From assembly GCA_019894975.1 (NCBI GenBank), contig JAGXNO010000002.1, positions 1 through 64,000 of the forward strand: a DNA stretch of 64,000 nt, in the 5' to 3' direction. The notes under the pieces are model-generated. The model was not told the DNA's origin and ran no database searches. It saw only the letters and a program-made list of their open reading frames with translations. The translations under genes and the position numbers were made by a program. The number at the start of each line of letters is the position of its first letter. Position 1 is the first letter of the stretch. Of the stretch, positions 18,596 through 28,314 are shown one piece after another. The DNA is from Promethearchaeota archaeon. Lineage in GTDB: Archaea; Asgardarchaeota; Lokiarchaeia; Sigyniarchaeales; SOKP01.

Positions 18596-18859
18596 ATGGA
18601 AAAATTCTATACAATAATTAAAAGGCCCTTAATTACCGAAAAAACTTTTGATTTAATTGAAAGGGAAAACAAATTAGTTTTTATTGTTAACAGGTCAGCT
18701 AACAAAAATCAAATTAAAAGAGCGATTGAAAAAATACATAATGTAAAGGTAATAAAGGTCAACACTATGATTACCCCTAAAGGAGAGAAAAAAGCATTTA
18801 TTAAACTTCATCCTGATAATTCTGCTCAAGATATTGCTATAGAGTTAGGCATATTTTAG
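18596..18859 (+). CDS. rpl23: Ribosomal protein uL23
   Basis: This ~87-residue protein of the exit-tunnel rim docks SRP. It contains [33 protein letters not shown] and [19 protein letters not shown], all typical. The ATG at 18596 is preceded by a TGAGGTG Shine-Dalgarno that overlaps the stop of uL4. The gene ends the operon: a convergent unknown gene follows and overlaps it by 15 bases, so uL2 does not follow as it does in most archaea. Confidence 0.95.
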   Translation: MEKFYTIIKRPLITEKTFDLIERENKLVFIVNRSANKNQIKRAIEKIHNVKVIKVNTMITPKGEKKAFIKLHPDNSAQDIAIELGIF

Positions 18860-19978
18860 TTGGTAATTATTTCTAAATAAATCATAGTTAAATTCTAATA
18901 TTTCCTTTGTGTTTAGAATCCGTAAATTCTGAAAAGAACTAAATTCTGGAATATCTAGGAGTTTTTTTGTTTCCTTTTCATTTAAAATGGTGATATAAAT
19001 GAAATATTTTGAATGATATTTTTCAATTATCTTTTGGAGGTAATCTGAATTTAATTTAGTTAAAACCACAAATAGGAATTTTTCCTCAATAAGTAAAAGA
19101 TTTTTACTTAGTCTAATATATTTTATATGATTTTGTAATAAATTCTGTTCAAATCCCTTATTAAAATTTAAGAGTTTTGTTATTCCATTCTTTTTTTCTT
19201 TTAGAAATAGCTCATTAAAGTAATTCAGAGAGAGATAATTGTCAGTTATCCCTAATCTCCATAAGCAATTAAAAATTTGTTTAATCTTTATAGTGTGTTT
19301 TTTTAACATTGTATAATTAAAGAAGGTGTTTATAGCATTTTCAGTATTAAAAAGGTCATCCTCCCTTTTACATTTCTCCGTATAAAAAGGATTGAATGTA
19401 ATTTCGTCATTATTATTTATTCTAAAAGTAAAGAGTAAATAACCTTCTCTGTTAAAGCTGGTTAAAATCTTTAAAAAATTATTGATGAAAAACTCCTGGT
19501 TTTCCAGATAATCTAAATCTATATTATAAATATCTAGTAAAAATGAGTCGTTGCTGTTTAAAACTAAAATTGAATTACTTTTTTTTATTAAAGAAGCCTT
19601 GGAACCCGACTCCTTGAGAATTGGTTCCAAAAATTTCCATTCCAATTGTGAATTCTTGAAAAACGTAATAGTGCTATTTATTCCACATAACTTTTGCTTA
19701 ACTTCATTAAATATTTTAATTAATAACTCCTTTTTTTTCTCTTCAAAATTTAACAAAAAAACTATCTTGTCTTTTATGCGCGTGTTCCATTGAATAGTAT
19801 AATACGGGATATATCTTTTTCTTAGATAATGATTTAAAGTCGATATAATTGGATTAATAAGAATAGTCTCAAACATTGCAAAAGCTATTATCTTCTTGTT
19901 TTTGTTCAAACTCTTATAATATATTAAATTTTCATCAATCAAATACGATAATAGCTGAAATTTACCCTTTCTGTTCAT
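18845..19978 (-). CDS. Unknown protein
   Basis: This 377-residue protein is not recognised. It is a mixture of helices and strands rich in Asn, Lys, Phe and Leu. There is no membrane segment, signal peptide or nucleotide-binding loop. It overlaps uL23 tail to tail by 15 bases and stands alone on its strand, probably a single transcription unit. Confidence 0.6.
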   Translation of the reverse strand: MNRKGKFQLLSYLIDENLIYYKSLNKNKKIIAFAMFETILINPIISTLNHYLRKRYIPYYTIQWNTRIKDKIVFLLNFEEKKKELLIKIFNEVKQKLCGINSTITFFKNSQLEWKFLEPILKESGSKASLIKKSNSILVLNSNDSFLLDIYNIDLDYLENQEFFINNFLKILTSFNREGYLLFTFRINNNDEITFNPFYTEKCKREDDLFNTENAINTFFNYTMLKKHTIKIKQIFNCLWRLGITDNYLSLNYFNELFLKEKKNGITKLLNFNKGFEQNLLQNHIKYIRLSKNLLLIEEKFLFVVLTKLNSDYLQKIIEKYHSKYFIYITILNEKETKKLLDIPEFSSFQNLRILNTKEILEFNYDLFRNNYQLKYA

Positions 19979-20223
19979 ACAATAAATTTTTTATTAATAA
20001 TTATAAAAACATAGATTATTTATGATGAATGAAACATTAGAAAATTCATTGTCAGAATAAGTTCTAGAAAAATGTATCTTAAAGCATGAATAAATAACTC
20101 CCGAATTAAGGAGAGACTTTATGTTTGGGTTTATTTTTTATATAATCAAATTTAGTAGCAAAAGCTTTATGCAAAACTTAAAAATTTACTCATATATATT
20201 ATTAGATAAGTAAAAACATAATT

Positions 20224-21497
20224 TTGGATATAGTATTGTTAAAAATTATTAAAGATTTTCTTTCCAATTTAAATCCTGATATAATTGTTCAAGCTCCATC
20301 AAGAATCAATTTAATAAATCCTTTAGATGCCGTAGAAGGAGATTTTTGGATGCCATCGGTAGCTATCAATGGGAAGCATAATCCATTATCAGCATTTCTA
20401 TATATTAAAAAAATCGATAAAGAGAGTAGAATAAAGATGTATACAATTAACTACGTGAATACCTCTTTTTCTATTGAAATTATTACTGAAGAGAGATTAG
20501 TGAAGAATAAAAGTGAATTGTTAAAGACACTGACTACAAAGCAGAAATTAATTTATGCGAGTATATATAGATTGCTTAACATGAATTCTAGTTTTAATAA
20601 AAAATTTTTAACAACTAATATTGAAATTGGATTACTCACAACTATTCCACCACAAAGTGGTTTAGGGGGAAGTACTGCAATAGTAATTGCGGTCCTCTAT
20701 GGTCTTGCATGTTATTTTAATATAAACAACGATTTTATTAATTTAAAAGATAATGAATATCCGATAAATAAAGACATTATTGCTGAAATAGCGACGAAAG
20801 TTGAGGATGAAGATTTAGATATTACCGCGGGGTACTCTGATCCATATATTATTAGTAGGGGCGGTTAGGCTTTTGTTCATATGTTGGAAAACTCCATCAT
20901 AAAAAAATTTCAAAAGAACCTTTAGCAGTATATGATAGAATAGATAAAACCTATCAAATTCACAATTTACCAATAGTTATTTGTTTTTCAGGAGTATTTC
21001 GTGAAAGTGGTGACGTTCACAGAAAATTAAGAAAACTATATTTACAAAAAGATCCTCAAATACAAAAAAATTACTGGAAATTGGCTGAACTATCTTGGAA
21101 ATTTAGATTTGCATTAATGAAACATGATTGGAAACTATTAGGTGAATATTTTAAGGAGAATACAAGAATCATGAATAAAATTATGAAATATGCAGGGTTT
21201 GAATTTGGGATTGGGTTAATAAACAACATCTTAATTAAATTGATTGAAGAGAATTCTAATGTTTATGCTGCAAAATTAACCGGTGCGGGTAATGGAGGTT
21301 CGGTTTTCGTATTAGTAAATCCAGATAATGTTGGAAGCGTTATAATTTACTGGAAAAGTAAATTGGATGAAATTAAAAGAAATAAAGAAATATTTGTTTC
21401 AAAATTTCCATCATACCCTATGGAAAAAGTAAAGCGCTTGGAAAATGTTAAATTTTATCAAGTATCAATTGATATAAATGGAGTGAAAAAAATATAA
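20224..21497 (+). pseudogene. GHMP-family sugar kinase, frameshifted
   Basis: This is a GHMP kinase (galacto-, mevalonate- or glucurono-kinase type) split by one frameshift. The first frame (20224-20868) carries the ATP-binding motif PPQSGLGGSTAIVIA; it stops at a TAG after ISRGG. The adjacent frame from about 20866 continues the same protein (RLGFCSYVGKLHHKK) and ends with the C-terminal GHMP motif AKLTGAGNGGSV at about residues 355-366, stopping at 21497. One missing G in the run near 20860 would restore a ~424-residue protein. It may be a sequencing error, a real mutation or a programmed shift. The start is a TTG; no ATG is available. The sugar substrate is unknown. Confidence 0.8.
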
Positions 21498-21538
21498 TCA
21501 ATAGGATATTTTATATTTAAAACAACAGGAGAATAAAC

Positions 21539-21709
21539 TTGAGCAAATTCGAAAGATATACAAAAAAAGTTGAAGTTTATATCGATCCGCATAAACATTG
21601 TAAACAATGCGGAGAAATGATTACTGAAGCTAATACCTATTGTTCTAATTGTTATACAAAATTAAAGGAAAAGAAAAAAAGAAAATTCTTTAGAAGAAAA
21701 AAGAATTAG
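21539..21709 (+). CDS. Small zinc-ribbon protein (DUF2116-like)
   Basis: This 56-residue protein has PHKHCKQCGEMI and YCSNCY, two CxxC knuckles at about residues 22-44, and a very basic C-terminus (KLKEKKKRKFFRRKKN). This fits the short archaeal zinc-ribbon family DUF2116. The start is TTG at 21539, with AGGAG placed 7-8 bases before it. It lies 41 bases after the GHMP kinase gene. The role is unknown; nucleic acid binding is a reasonable guess from the charge. Confidence 0.7.
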   Translation: MSKFERYTKKVEVYIDPHKHCKQCGEMITEANTYCSNCYTKLKEKKKRKFFRRKKN

Positions 21710-21742
21710 CTTCTCATCACTGAAGCCAATTTAATAATGTTA

Positions 21743-23446
21743 TTATAAATCCAATCTTTCTAAAAGCCAATTTTTATCTAATAATGTAAGGAATGATCCT
21801 AGCCTTGGACCAGATTTCTTTCCTAAAATAACTGTGTAAATTGCTTCAAATAACTTTCGTGGTGTAATTCCTATATCCTCACTAGCTATAGTAAAGATTT
21901 TATTTTGAATTAAATCAGGGGTATAAAATTTTTCATTAATGAAATAATCTCTTAATGAACTTATACCTTGTTTTTGAGTATCAGTTAGAGAATTTAACAT
22001 ATTGTTATCTAATGTTTCTGGTATAACAAAGATGTTTATTTTTCTTAATATTTCATTTTTAACTTTTTCATTTTCTTCAGTATCAATTATTTCTTTTACA
22101 TTACTAAGCCAACTGGTTGTTTGGTTAATTAATCTCTTAAAGGTTTCTATTGAAATTTCTTCTTCGAATAAGTCTTGTTTCGATGCTTCTTTTGCTTTTT
22201 CATATAATTTTTCAAAACTTAAAATATTTTGAACCTGAGCTAGGAATATTAATAACTTAAATGGGATCCTTACAGATTTTTTATTTGGGATCTCATGAAT
22301 TTGGGTTAAGGGAAACAAATAGCGGGATTCTACCATATCGGATCCTTCACTTGAAACTTTTAAAAAAAACTCTTCCTCCATGCGTTCATAGAAGTCATAA
22401 TATTGGGGTAATTCCTCAGTTCTAAATGATATATGTTTTAAGGGGTTAGTTTTGAGTATTAATGTCCTAAATACTTCTGGATCTGCGATTTTAAGAAATT
22501 CTTTTGGCGTGAAAACGATTCCCTTTGATGTTTTCATATCTCTATCACCTAATCTTAACCATTCGTAAGGAACCTTAACAGGTCCGATAAAATTATATAT
22601 TTCCTGACATAATTCTAGACCTGTATCATAAGCGCCTCCCTTTACACTGTGATCCTTACCTGCAGGTTCGCATGTAGTCTTATAAAGAGCCCATTTAGCG
22701 GGCCAATCAACACGCCAATTCAATTTTAATCTTCCGCTGTAAATAGATATTTTTCCTAGATGACCACAAGAGGTACATGTATATGTTACCACCTGTTCAT
22801 CACTCAAATATTCTTTTGCCCGATTTGGTTTAATTGTACCATCTTTTTTCCGATGCTGAATTCGGTCGCATTCCTCACAAATAACCATTACAGGCATCCA
22901 GCCTTTTTGCAATTCTAAGAAAGACATCTTCTTTTCATCATCTAAGGTTGGTAAAATGTATTTTCGAATAATTTCCTTAATCTTATCTGTATTTTCTAAT
23001 GCAATTTTAATCATTTCTTGCATTTCTTTGGTTTTATATAACTCATGCGTCCATATTATTTCTGCGCTTATCCCAAAATTAGGAAAATTTGATGATAAAT
23101 CGTTTCCAAAATGGTAAGCATAGCTTTCACATTGGCAATCCTGAAATGGACATGGTATGTAAGAAAATGGTTTTCCCAAATATTTAATTTGAAATTCTTG
23201 ATCTATATAGTCTGGAAATCTTACAGCAGCATCTAAACTATCAAAAAATAAGTAAAATCTAACTTCCTTACCCTTTTCTTCCATTATCCTCTTTATAGAA
23301 TCACATATAATAATTTCTCTTAATATTCCAAGATGAATGAATCCTGAAGGTGTCTTTCCTGTAGCTAATGTAACCAAAGATTCATTTCTCTTTAAGATTT
23401 TTTCTACTATTTCATCTAACCAATTAATAGGATAATCTTCACTCAA
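21743..23446 (-). CDS. lysK: Lysyl-tRNA synthetase, class I
   Basis: This 567-residue enzyme charges tRNA-Lys. It is a class I type with the HIGH-like motif GFIHLG at residues ~35-40 and the KMSKS-like motif MKTSKG at about 305-310. A cysteine-rich zinc module is seen (CEECDRI near 190, CTSCGH near 223). The C-terminal helical anticodon-binding domain is complete. The start codon is TTG. It is divergent to ABCE1, with 141 bases between. Confidence 0.95.
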   Translation of the reverse strand: MSEDYPINWLDEIVEKILKRNESLVTLATGKTPSGFIHLGILREIIICDSIKRIMEEKGKEVRFYLFFDSLDAAVRFPDYIDQEFQIKYLGKPFSYIPCPFQDCQCESYAYHFGNDLSSNFPNFGISAEIIWTHELYKTKEMQEMIKIALENTDKIKEIIRKYILPTLDDEKKMSFLELQKGWMPVMVICEECDRIQHRKKDGTIKPNRAKEYLSDEQVVTYTCTSCGHLGKISIYSGRLKLNWRVDWPAKWALYKTTCEPAGKDHSVKGGAYDTGLELCQEIYNFIGPVKVPYEWLRLGDRDMKTSKGIVFTPKEFLKIADPEVFRTLILKTNPLKHISFRTEELPQYYDFYERMEEEFFLKVSSEGSDMVESRYLFPLTQIHEIPNKKSVRIPFKLLIFLAQVQNILSFEKLYEKAKEASKQDLFEEEISIETFKRLINQTTSWLSNVKEIIDTEENEKVKNEILRKINIFVIPETLDNNMLNSLTDTQKQGISSLRDYFINEKFYTPDLIQNKIFTIASEDIGITPRKLFEAIYTVILGKKSGPRLGSFLTLLDKNWLLERLDL

Positions 23447-23587
23447 ATTCTCTTCACTCTTCAGACTTTTCTTAATTTAGTGAATGAATCCTTCTACAAA
23501 AAACTTTTCTTTCTATATTTTAGAGTGAATTTAGCTACAGTTAATTTATAATATCATTTTTGATTTTAAATGATAGTGATATAAAGA

Positions 23588-25405
23588 ATGAGAATTGCTG
23601 TTCTGAATAAAGATTTTTGTAAACCTAATAAATGTAGCCCCTATGGAGAAAAACCATGCATAAAATATTGTCCTAGAGTAAGAACAGGAGATCAAACCAT
23701 AGTATTAAGTCCTGATGAAAAATATGTAATTATAACTGAAAGTCTTTGTTCAGGTGAAGGTATTTGTATCAAAAAATGCCCATTTAAAGCTATAAGTATT
23801 GTTAATTTACCTGATCCTTTGGAAGATCAAATATCGTTTCGTTATGGTCCAGATCAATTTTCTCTCTTTCGAATGGCAATCCCAAAAAAGGGAAAAGTAC
23901 TTGGATTAATTGGGCAAAATGGAATCGGGAAAAGTACTATGTTAAAAGTATTATCAAATGAATTAAAATTAAATCTTGGTAAATTTGGTGATAATACTCC
24001 TGATTGGAGACAAATAATTGATCACTTTAAAGGATCAGAATTACATCAATATTTTGTAGATCTACAAGAAAATAAATTAAACATTGTATATAAACCTCAA
24101 AATATAACCATAATTCCAAAATATGTAAATGGAAGAGTTATTGATCTTTTGAGCAAAACTGATGAATCCAGTAGGTTGGATCACATCACTGATAATTTAA
24201 ATTTAACAAAAATTTTAGAGAGAGACATCTCTGTATTATCTGGAGGTGAACTTCAACGAGTAGCTATTGCTGCTGCTTATCTTAAAGACGGGGATGTATA
24301 CTTATTTGATGAACCAAGTTCATATTTAGACGTCAGTGAAAGAATTAACATGGCCAAATTAATAAGAAATTTATCAACAGAAAACAAAACAATAATAGTT
24401 GTCGAACATGACTTAGCCATATTAGATTATCTTAGCGATTATGTCTCAATTTTATACGGTGAACCTGGAGTGTATGGTATTATTTCTCATCCTCAAGGAG
24501 TAAGAGTTGGAATTAATATATATTTAAATGGATATATTAAGGATGAAAATGTAAGGTTTAGAGATGATCCTATTATTTTTCATGAACGTCCCCCTCAAGA
24601 ATCTCTTTTTGGTTCTGGAGATATCATATTTTCTTATGATGATATTCAGGTTTCTTTAGGGAATTTCAATTTAACCACTTCTGGAAGTGAAATTCATTCT
24701 GGTGAGATTATTGGGATTTTAGGCCCAAATGGAATAGGAAAGACTACATTTATAAATTCAATCGCAAAAATTGCAAATACTAATAACCATGAAGAACAAA
24801 ATCTAAATGGTAATACTGAAAAATTAACTGTTTCAGTAAAATCTCAATATATAAAAATAGAAGAAGACAAAATAGTTTCTGATCTCATTACACAAATAAA
24901 ATTTGCACCTCATCTTAGCCAATCTTATAAAAAGAGACTGATTAATAGTTTAAAACTTGAGAATATTAGAGAACGTAATATTTCAGAATTGAGTGGTGGA
25001 GAATTACAACGAGTAGCTATAGCAAAATGTTTATCCACTGAAGCAGATATATATCTATTAGATGAGCCTTCAGCATTTTTAGATGTTGAAATGAGATTGC
25101 AAGTAGCCCAACTATTAAGAAAATCAATTGAAGAATTAAAGAAAGCCAGCTTTGTTGTAGAACATGATATTATTACCCAAGATTTTATTGCTGATTCAAT
25201 ACTAGTATTTGATGGTATTCCTGGAATTGAGGGTAATGCTACAGCACCTCAAAATTTAAGAGATGGATTTAATTTGTTTCTTAAAATCATGGGAATTACC
25301 TTCAGGAGAGATGCTTTAACAAAAAGACCAAGAGTAAACAAAATTGGAAGCAATAAGGATATTTATCAAAAGAGAATTAACGAATTCTATTACATTCCCA
25401 AATAA
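23588..25405 (+). CDS. abce1: ABCE1/Rli1 ribosome-recycling ATPase
   Basis: This 605-residue soluble ABC ATPase splits ribosomal subunits with aPelota/aRF1. The N-terminus has two [4Fe-4S] cluster cysteine sets (CKPNKCSPYGEKPCIKYCP and CSGEGICIKKCP). Two nucleotide-binding domains follow: Walker A GQNGIGKST near residue 113 and GPNGIGKTT near 380; signature motifs LSGGELQR occur twice; Walker B YLFDEPSS and YLLDEPSA. The length is standard. It is transcribed divergently from lysK and stands alone. Confidence 0.97.
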   Translation: MRIAVLNKDFCKPNKCSPYGEKPCIKYCPRVRTGDQTIVLSPDEKYVIITESLCSGEGICIKKCPFKAISIVNLPDPLEDQISFRYGPDQFSLFRMAIPKKGKVLGLIGQNGIGKSTMLKVLSNELKLNLGKFGDNTPDWRQIIDHFKGSELHQYFVDLQENKLNIVYKPQNITIIPKYVNGRVIDLLSKTDESSRLDHITDNLNLTKILERDISVLSGGELQRVAIAAAYLKDGDVYLFDEPSSYLDVSERINMAKLIRNLSTENKTIIVVEHDLAILDYLSDYVSILYGEPGVYGIISHPQGVRVGINIYLNGYIKDENVRFRDDPIIFHERPPQESLFGSGDIIFSYDDIQVSLGNFNLTTSGSEIHSGEIIGILGPNGIGKTTFINSIAKIANTNNHEEQNLNGNTEKLTVSVKSQYIKIEEDKIVSDLITQIKFAPHLSQSYKKRLINSLKLENIRERNISELSGGELQRVAIAKCLSTEADIYLLDEPSAFLDVEMRLQVAQLLRKSIEELKKASFVVEHDIITQDFIADSILVFDGIPGIEGNATAPQNLRDGFNLFLKIMGITFRRDALTKRPRVNKIGSNKDIYQKRINEFYYIPK

Positions 25406-25681
25406 GAGATAATTACTATTACCTTGATCATGGTAAATTCTTTTTTATACTCCTTAATTTCCATTGGAAAAATTATTTTAGAATTTTATAAGTAAAAGTT
25501 AGTTTTGTTAAAATTGTAATAATATTATTTATATATGATTGAGTAATTTTTTACTGGGGCTCTATTCTAAAATATAATATAATTTTTTTCAATTTCAACA
25601 ATTCTAAAATAAAAATTGCAGTAGAAATAAAGCAGTATATGATACATTAATTGGAAAAAAATAATAAAAAATAAAATCAAT

Positions 25682-25936
25682 TTAAGGTTTAATTTTCCAA
25701 AAGACTAATGGTCGTCCTCTTTTACCATCAGTGCGAGAAAATTTTTCTATTAGTTTTCTTTTTTGAAGTTTCACTAAATTATCATAGATTGTAGTTCTCG
25801 GGGTAATCAAATGTTTTACTAAATCTTTACGTGTAGAAGGACCAATATTATCAAGAGTTTTAAGCAGATTATATTGAATTGGAGATAAAAAATCTTTCGA
25901 TTCAGTATATTTTTCTATTGCAGTCCTATTTGCCAT
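25682..25936 (-). CDS. MarR/TrmB-like winged-helix regulator
   Basis: This 84-residue single-domain winged helix contains LSPIQYNLLKTLDNIGPSTR, a recognition helix TPRTTIYDNLVKLQKR and a wing EKFSRTDGKRGRPLVFW. It is divergent from the ribbon-helix-helix gene at 26146; the 209-base gap carries inverted repeats that may be operators for one or both. The target is not known. Confidence 0.75.
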   Translation of the reverse strand: MANRTAIEKYTESKDFLSPIQYNLLKTLDNIGPSTRKDLVKHLITPRTTIYDNLVKLQKRKLIEKFSRTDGKRGRPLVFWKIKP

Positions 25937-26002
25937 AATTTATTCCTCTAATTTTTTATTAAAATCAAAATCGACAATTTATCGACTTTTTTATTTAATT
26001 CT

Positions 26003-26018
26003 TAGGAATTTATTCCTA
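26003..26018. promoter_or_regulatory. Inverted repeat, candidate operator
   Basis: TAGGAAT-TT-ATTCCTA is a perfect 7-bp inverted repeat in the gap between two divergent regulator genes. It lies 67 bases upstream of the winged-helix start and 128 upstream of the ribbon-helix-helix start. Confidence 0.4.
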
Positions 26019-26048
26019 TGATCATATTAATCCCAAATAGTATATAAA

Positions 26049-26077
26049 TGATGATTATTTATGCATTATTATCATCA
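26049..26077. promoter_or_regulatory. 29-base imperfect palindrome, candidate operator
   Basis: TGATGAT (26049-26055) and ATCATCA (26071-26077) are the outer arms of a 29-base near-palindrome centred on ATGCAT. It lies 69 bases before the ribbon-helix-helix start. It resembles the palindromic sites bound by CopG-like dimers. Autoregulation is inferred. Confidence 0.4.
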
Positions 26078-26145
26078 ATAAGCACTAAAATTTAAAAACG
26101 AAGTTCAATATTACATCATTGGATTCAAAGTATTAAATCAAAGAA

Positions 26146-26514
26146 ATGACTGAAACTTCAAGAACTACAGTTACTTTAAATAATAGCTATATGAAGCTAA
26201 TTGAAGAACTTGTAGATGTTTTTGGTGCAACTAGAGCTCAAGTAATAAGTAATATTGTAGAATATTTCTTTAACGATACTAAAAATGATCCACTTCTAGA
26301 AAAATTAAGAGCTAGGAAAAGAAAAGAAAGTCCACCTGAACAAAATGAAATAATGGAAAAGATTAGTAAATATTTAAAAATTTCAGATCAAATTCCTTTT
26401 AACGTTTTCCTGGAACATTTAAATTTGGATAGAGATTTTGTTATTAGCCAACTTGATGATTGGGCAGAAAAATTTGATTTTATGTTTATAGACAATAAAA
26501 TTATAAAACGCTAA
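26146..26514 (+). CDS. Ribbon-helix-helix (CopG-like) regulator
   Basis: This 122-residue protein has an N-terminal ribbon-helix-helix: SRTTVTLNNSYMKLIEELV with ATRAQVISNIVEYFF forms the beta strand and two helices (residues ~4-40). The C-terminal half is helical with a winged-helix look (IPFNVFLEHLNLDRDFVISQL), so it may carry a second DNA- or partner-binding part. It is divergent from the winged-helix gene at 25682. Confidence 0.75.
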   Translation: MTETSRTTVTLNNSYMKLIEELVDVFGATRAQVISNIVEYFFNDTKNDPLLEKLRARKRKESPPEQNEIMEKISKYLKISDQIPFNVFLEHLNLDRDFVISQLDDWAEKFDFMFIDNKIIKR

Positions 26515-26548
26515 TAGAATGATTTGATTTAGCTCACTTATTTAGATA

Positions 26549-26749
26549 TCATCCGAAAATATTTAAGAAATCATCTGATAATCCCACTGTCCAATCGAGT
26601 ATAGATGTAATTATCCCTGTTATAATAAAAAATATAAAAAGAGCAAATCCAATGAGTAAAGCATATTCTACAAGATTGCCCCCATACTCATCAGAAAAAA
26701 AATTCCTAATTGTGTTACCTATTTTCTTTAAAGAGCCTTTAATAGTCAT
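26549..26749 (-). CDS. Flp-type pilin precursor
   Basis: This 66-residue protein has the class III/Flp pilin pattern: a short charged leader (FFSDEYGG) then NLVEYALLIGFALFIFFIIT, a long hydrophobic helix with Glu at position 5 after the predicted Gly cleavage site. Only a short exposed part follows, as in Flp pilins. It is a likely substrate for the A24 protease at 10352 and the ATPase/TadC pair at 12501-16637, though it is 10 kb from them. It is a single gene. Confidence 0.8.
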   Translation of the reverse strand: MTIKGSLKKIGNTIRNFFSDEYGGNLVEYALLIGFALFIFFIITGIITSILDWTVGLSDDFLNIFG

Positions 26750-26819
26750 TCTTATTTTTTATTTAAATCTAGCTTTTTAAACTAAACAGAATAAAGAAAA
26801 ATGGTATGAGAATTAAGTT

Positions 26820-27233
26820 TTACAGTTCCAGTTTTTTTAAAACAGTATTAAGCTCTGATTTATTTGCTTGATTTCTAGGAATTTTAACTCTAAATGTATC
26901 ATCGTCAATATTTCTGGGAATTATTTGAACATGGAAGTGTTTTACAACTTGACCTGCTGCCGTGAAATTGTTTTGGAGGATATTATACCCGTCTATATCT
27001 AATTTCTCATGAATCATTGTAGCAATTTTTTTAACTGTTTTATAAAGCTCATTTAGTTCGTAGTTAGTAATATCTTCTAGAGTAATATAATGTTTCTTTG
27101 GAATAACTATCGTATGACCCTTTGAAATAGGAAATATATCTAAAAAGGCAAGATTTAGATCATTTTCAAATATAATAGTGGATGGAATTTCTTTTCTGGT
27201 AATTTTACAAAATATACACTCTTCATTTTTCAT
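26820..27233 (-). CDS. HIT-family nucleotide hydrolase/transferase
   Basis: This 137-residue HIT protein contains CIFCKI at the N-terminus, LAFLDIFPISKGHTIVIPK and KHFHVQIIPR at about residues 96-105. The catalytic triad reads H-F-H-V-Q instead of HxHxH, the pattern seen in GalT/Ap4A phosphorylase-like branches, so the reaction may be phosphorylase-like rather than simple hydrolysis. It is downstream of the Flp pilin gene on the same strand by 70 bases upstream side. Confidence 0.88.
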   Translation of the reverse strand: MKNEECIFCKITRKEIPSTIIFENDLNLAFLDIFPISKGHTIVIPKKHYITLEDITNYELNELYKTVKKIATMIHEKLDIDGYNILQNNFTAAGQVVKHFHVQIIPRNIDDDTFRVKIPRNQANKSELNTVLKKLEL

Positions 27234-27366
27234 TTTTTTAACCCCTTTTTAATTCTTATGATAGTTAACAATATTTATTTTTATTAAAATTAAAAAACCA
27301 TTACTGAGTTTTATCATATTAAATTATAAAAATTTTTCACATTATAAATTAGAGACTCTGATTATT

Positions 27367-28182
27367 ATGTTTCTTCAGCAAATACAATCAATACTCACAC
27401 ATAAATTATCCCCCAAAATATTTAAATTAAATTCTGAGATTTATGGATTTCAGTATAATCATAATAGAACTGATAAATCAATAAAAAAAGTAATGCTCAC
27501 CATAGATTTGAGTATTAGAGCCTTGCATTTTGCTGTAAAAAATAAAATTAATCTAATCATCTCTTATCATGGTTTATTCAGAAATCCAACTGAGAAATTC
27601 AATCAAGATTTGATAAATAAATTAACCTTACTTACCAAATATCCAATTGCAATTTTTGTATTGAATTCTTCATTCATCGCAGCAGAAGGGGGTGTATCAG
27701 ACACACTAGCAAATGTGCTTTACTTGGACATAAAACGGACTTTTGATATTAAAAATGATAAGGATATTAAAGTTCCAATTGGGAGAATCTGTACACCAAA
27801 AAATTATTTAAATAATAATCAAAAATTGACTTTAGAAAATTTAATTAAAAGAATTAAAACCCACTTAGAGTTGACTCATGTCTCATATATTGGTGATCTT
27901 AAGAAAATAGTTAACAAGGTATGTGTTGTTGGAGGAGATATCTCAAATCTGCAATATTTAAAGAAAGCTAAAGCCCTTGATTGTGATTGTTATATAACTG
28001 GCAGAATTGATTATTTTAGTGCAATCTATAGTAGAGATATTAGCCTTGCATTAATAGAAACTTCACATTATTCAATAGAAATTCTTGCATTAAAAAAAAT
28101 GTGTAACATCTTGAGTTTAGAGTTTCCATATGTCGAATTTACATTATTTGAATCAACTGATCCATTCAATATTTATATCTAG
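27367..28182 (+). CDS. NIF3-like metal-binding protein
   Basis: This 271-residue NIF3/YbgI-family protein (related to GTP cyclohydrolase I type 2) contains KVMLTIDLSIRALHFAV, NLIISYHGL (metal-binding His), NSSFIAAEGGVSDTLA and VCVVGGDISNL, with DCYITGRI and LIETSHYSIE near the C-terminus supplying further metal ligands. The first His of the usual HHP is Tyr here. The molecular function of the family is uncertain. It stands alone before the beta-helix gene. Confidence 0.85.
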   Translation: MFLQQIQSILTHKLSPKIFKLNSEIYGFQYNHNRTDKSIKKVMLTIDLSIRALHFAVKNKINLIISYHGLFRNPTEKFNQDLINKLTLLTKYPIAIFVLNSSFIAAEGGVSDTLANVLYLDIKRTFDIKNDKDIKVPIGRICTPKNYLNNNQKLTLENLIKRIKTHLELTHVSYIGDLKKIVNKVCVVGGDISNLQYLKKAKALDCDCYITGRIDYFSAIYSRDISLALIETSHYSIEILALKKMCNILSLEFPYVEFTLFESTDPFNIYI

Positions 28183-28314
28183 AAATTCGTTTAGATAGTA
28201 GAGTAAAAAGACTCTATAATTCTCAAATAAAAGTTTAAATTTATTGAGAGATACTATGTTTTTAACCATATATTATTTTTTTCTCTTATTTAATATATTT
28301 TGAAGGAATTAATT

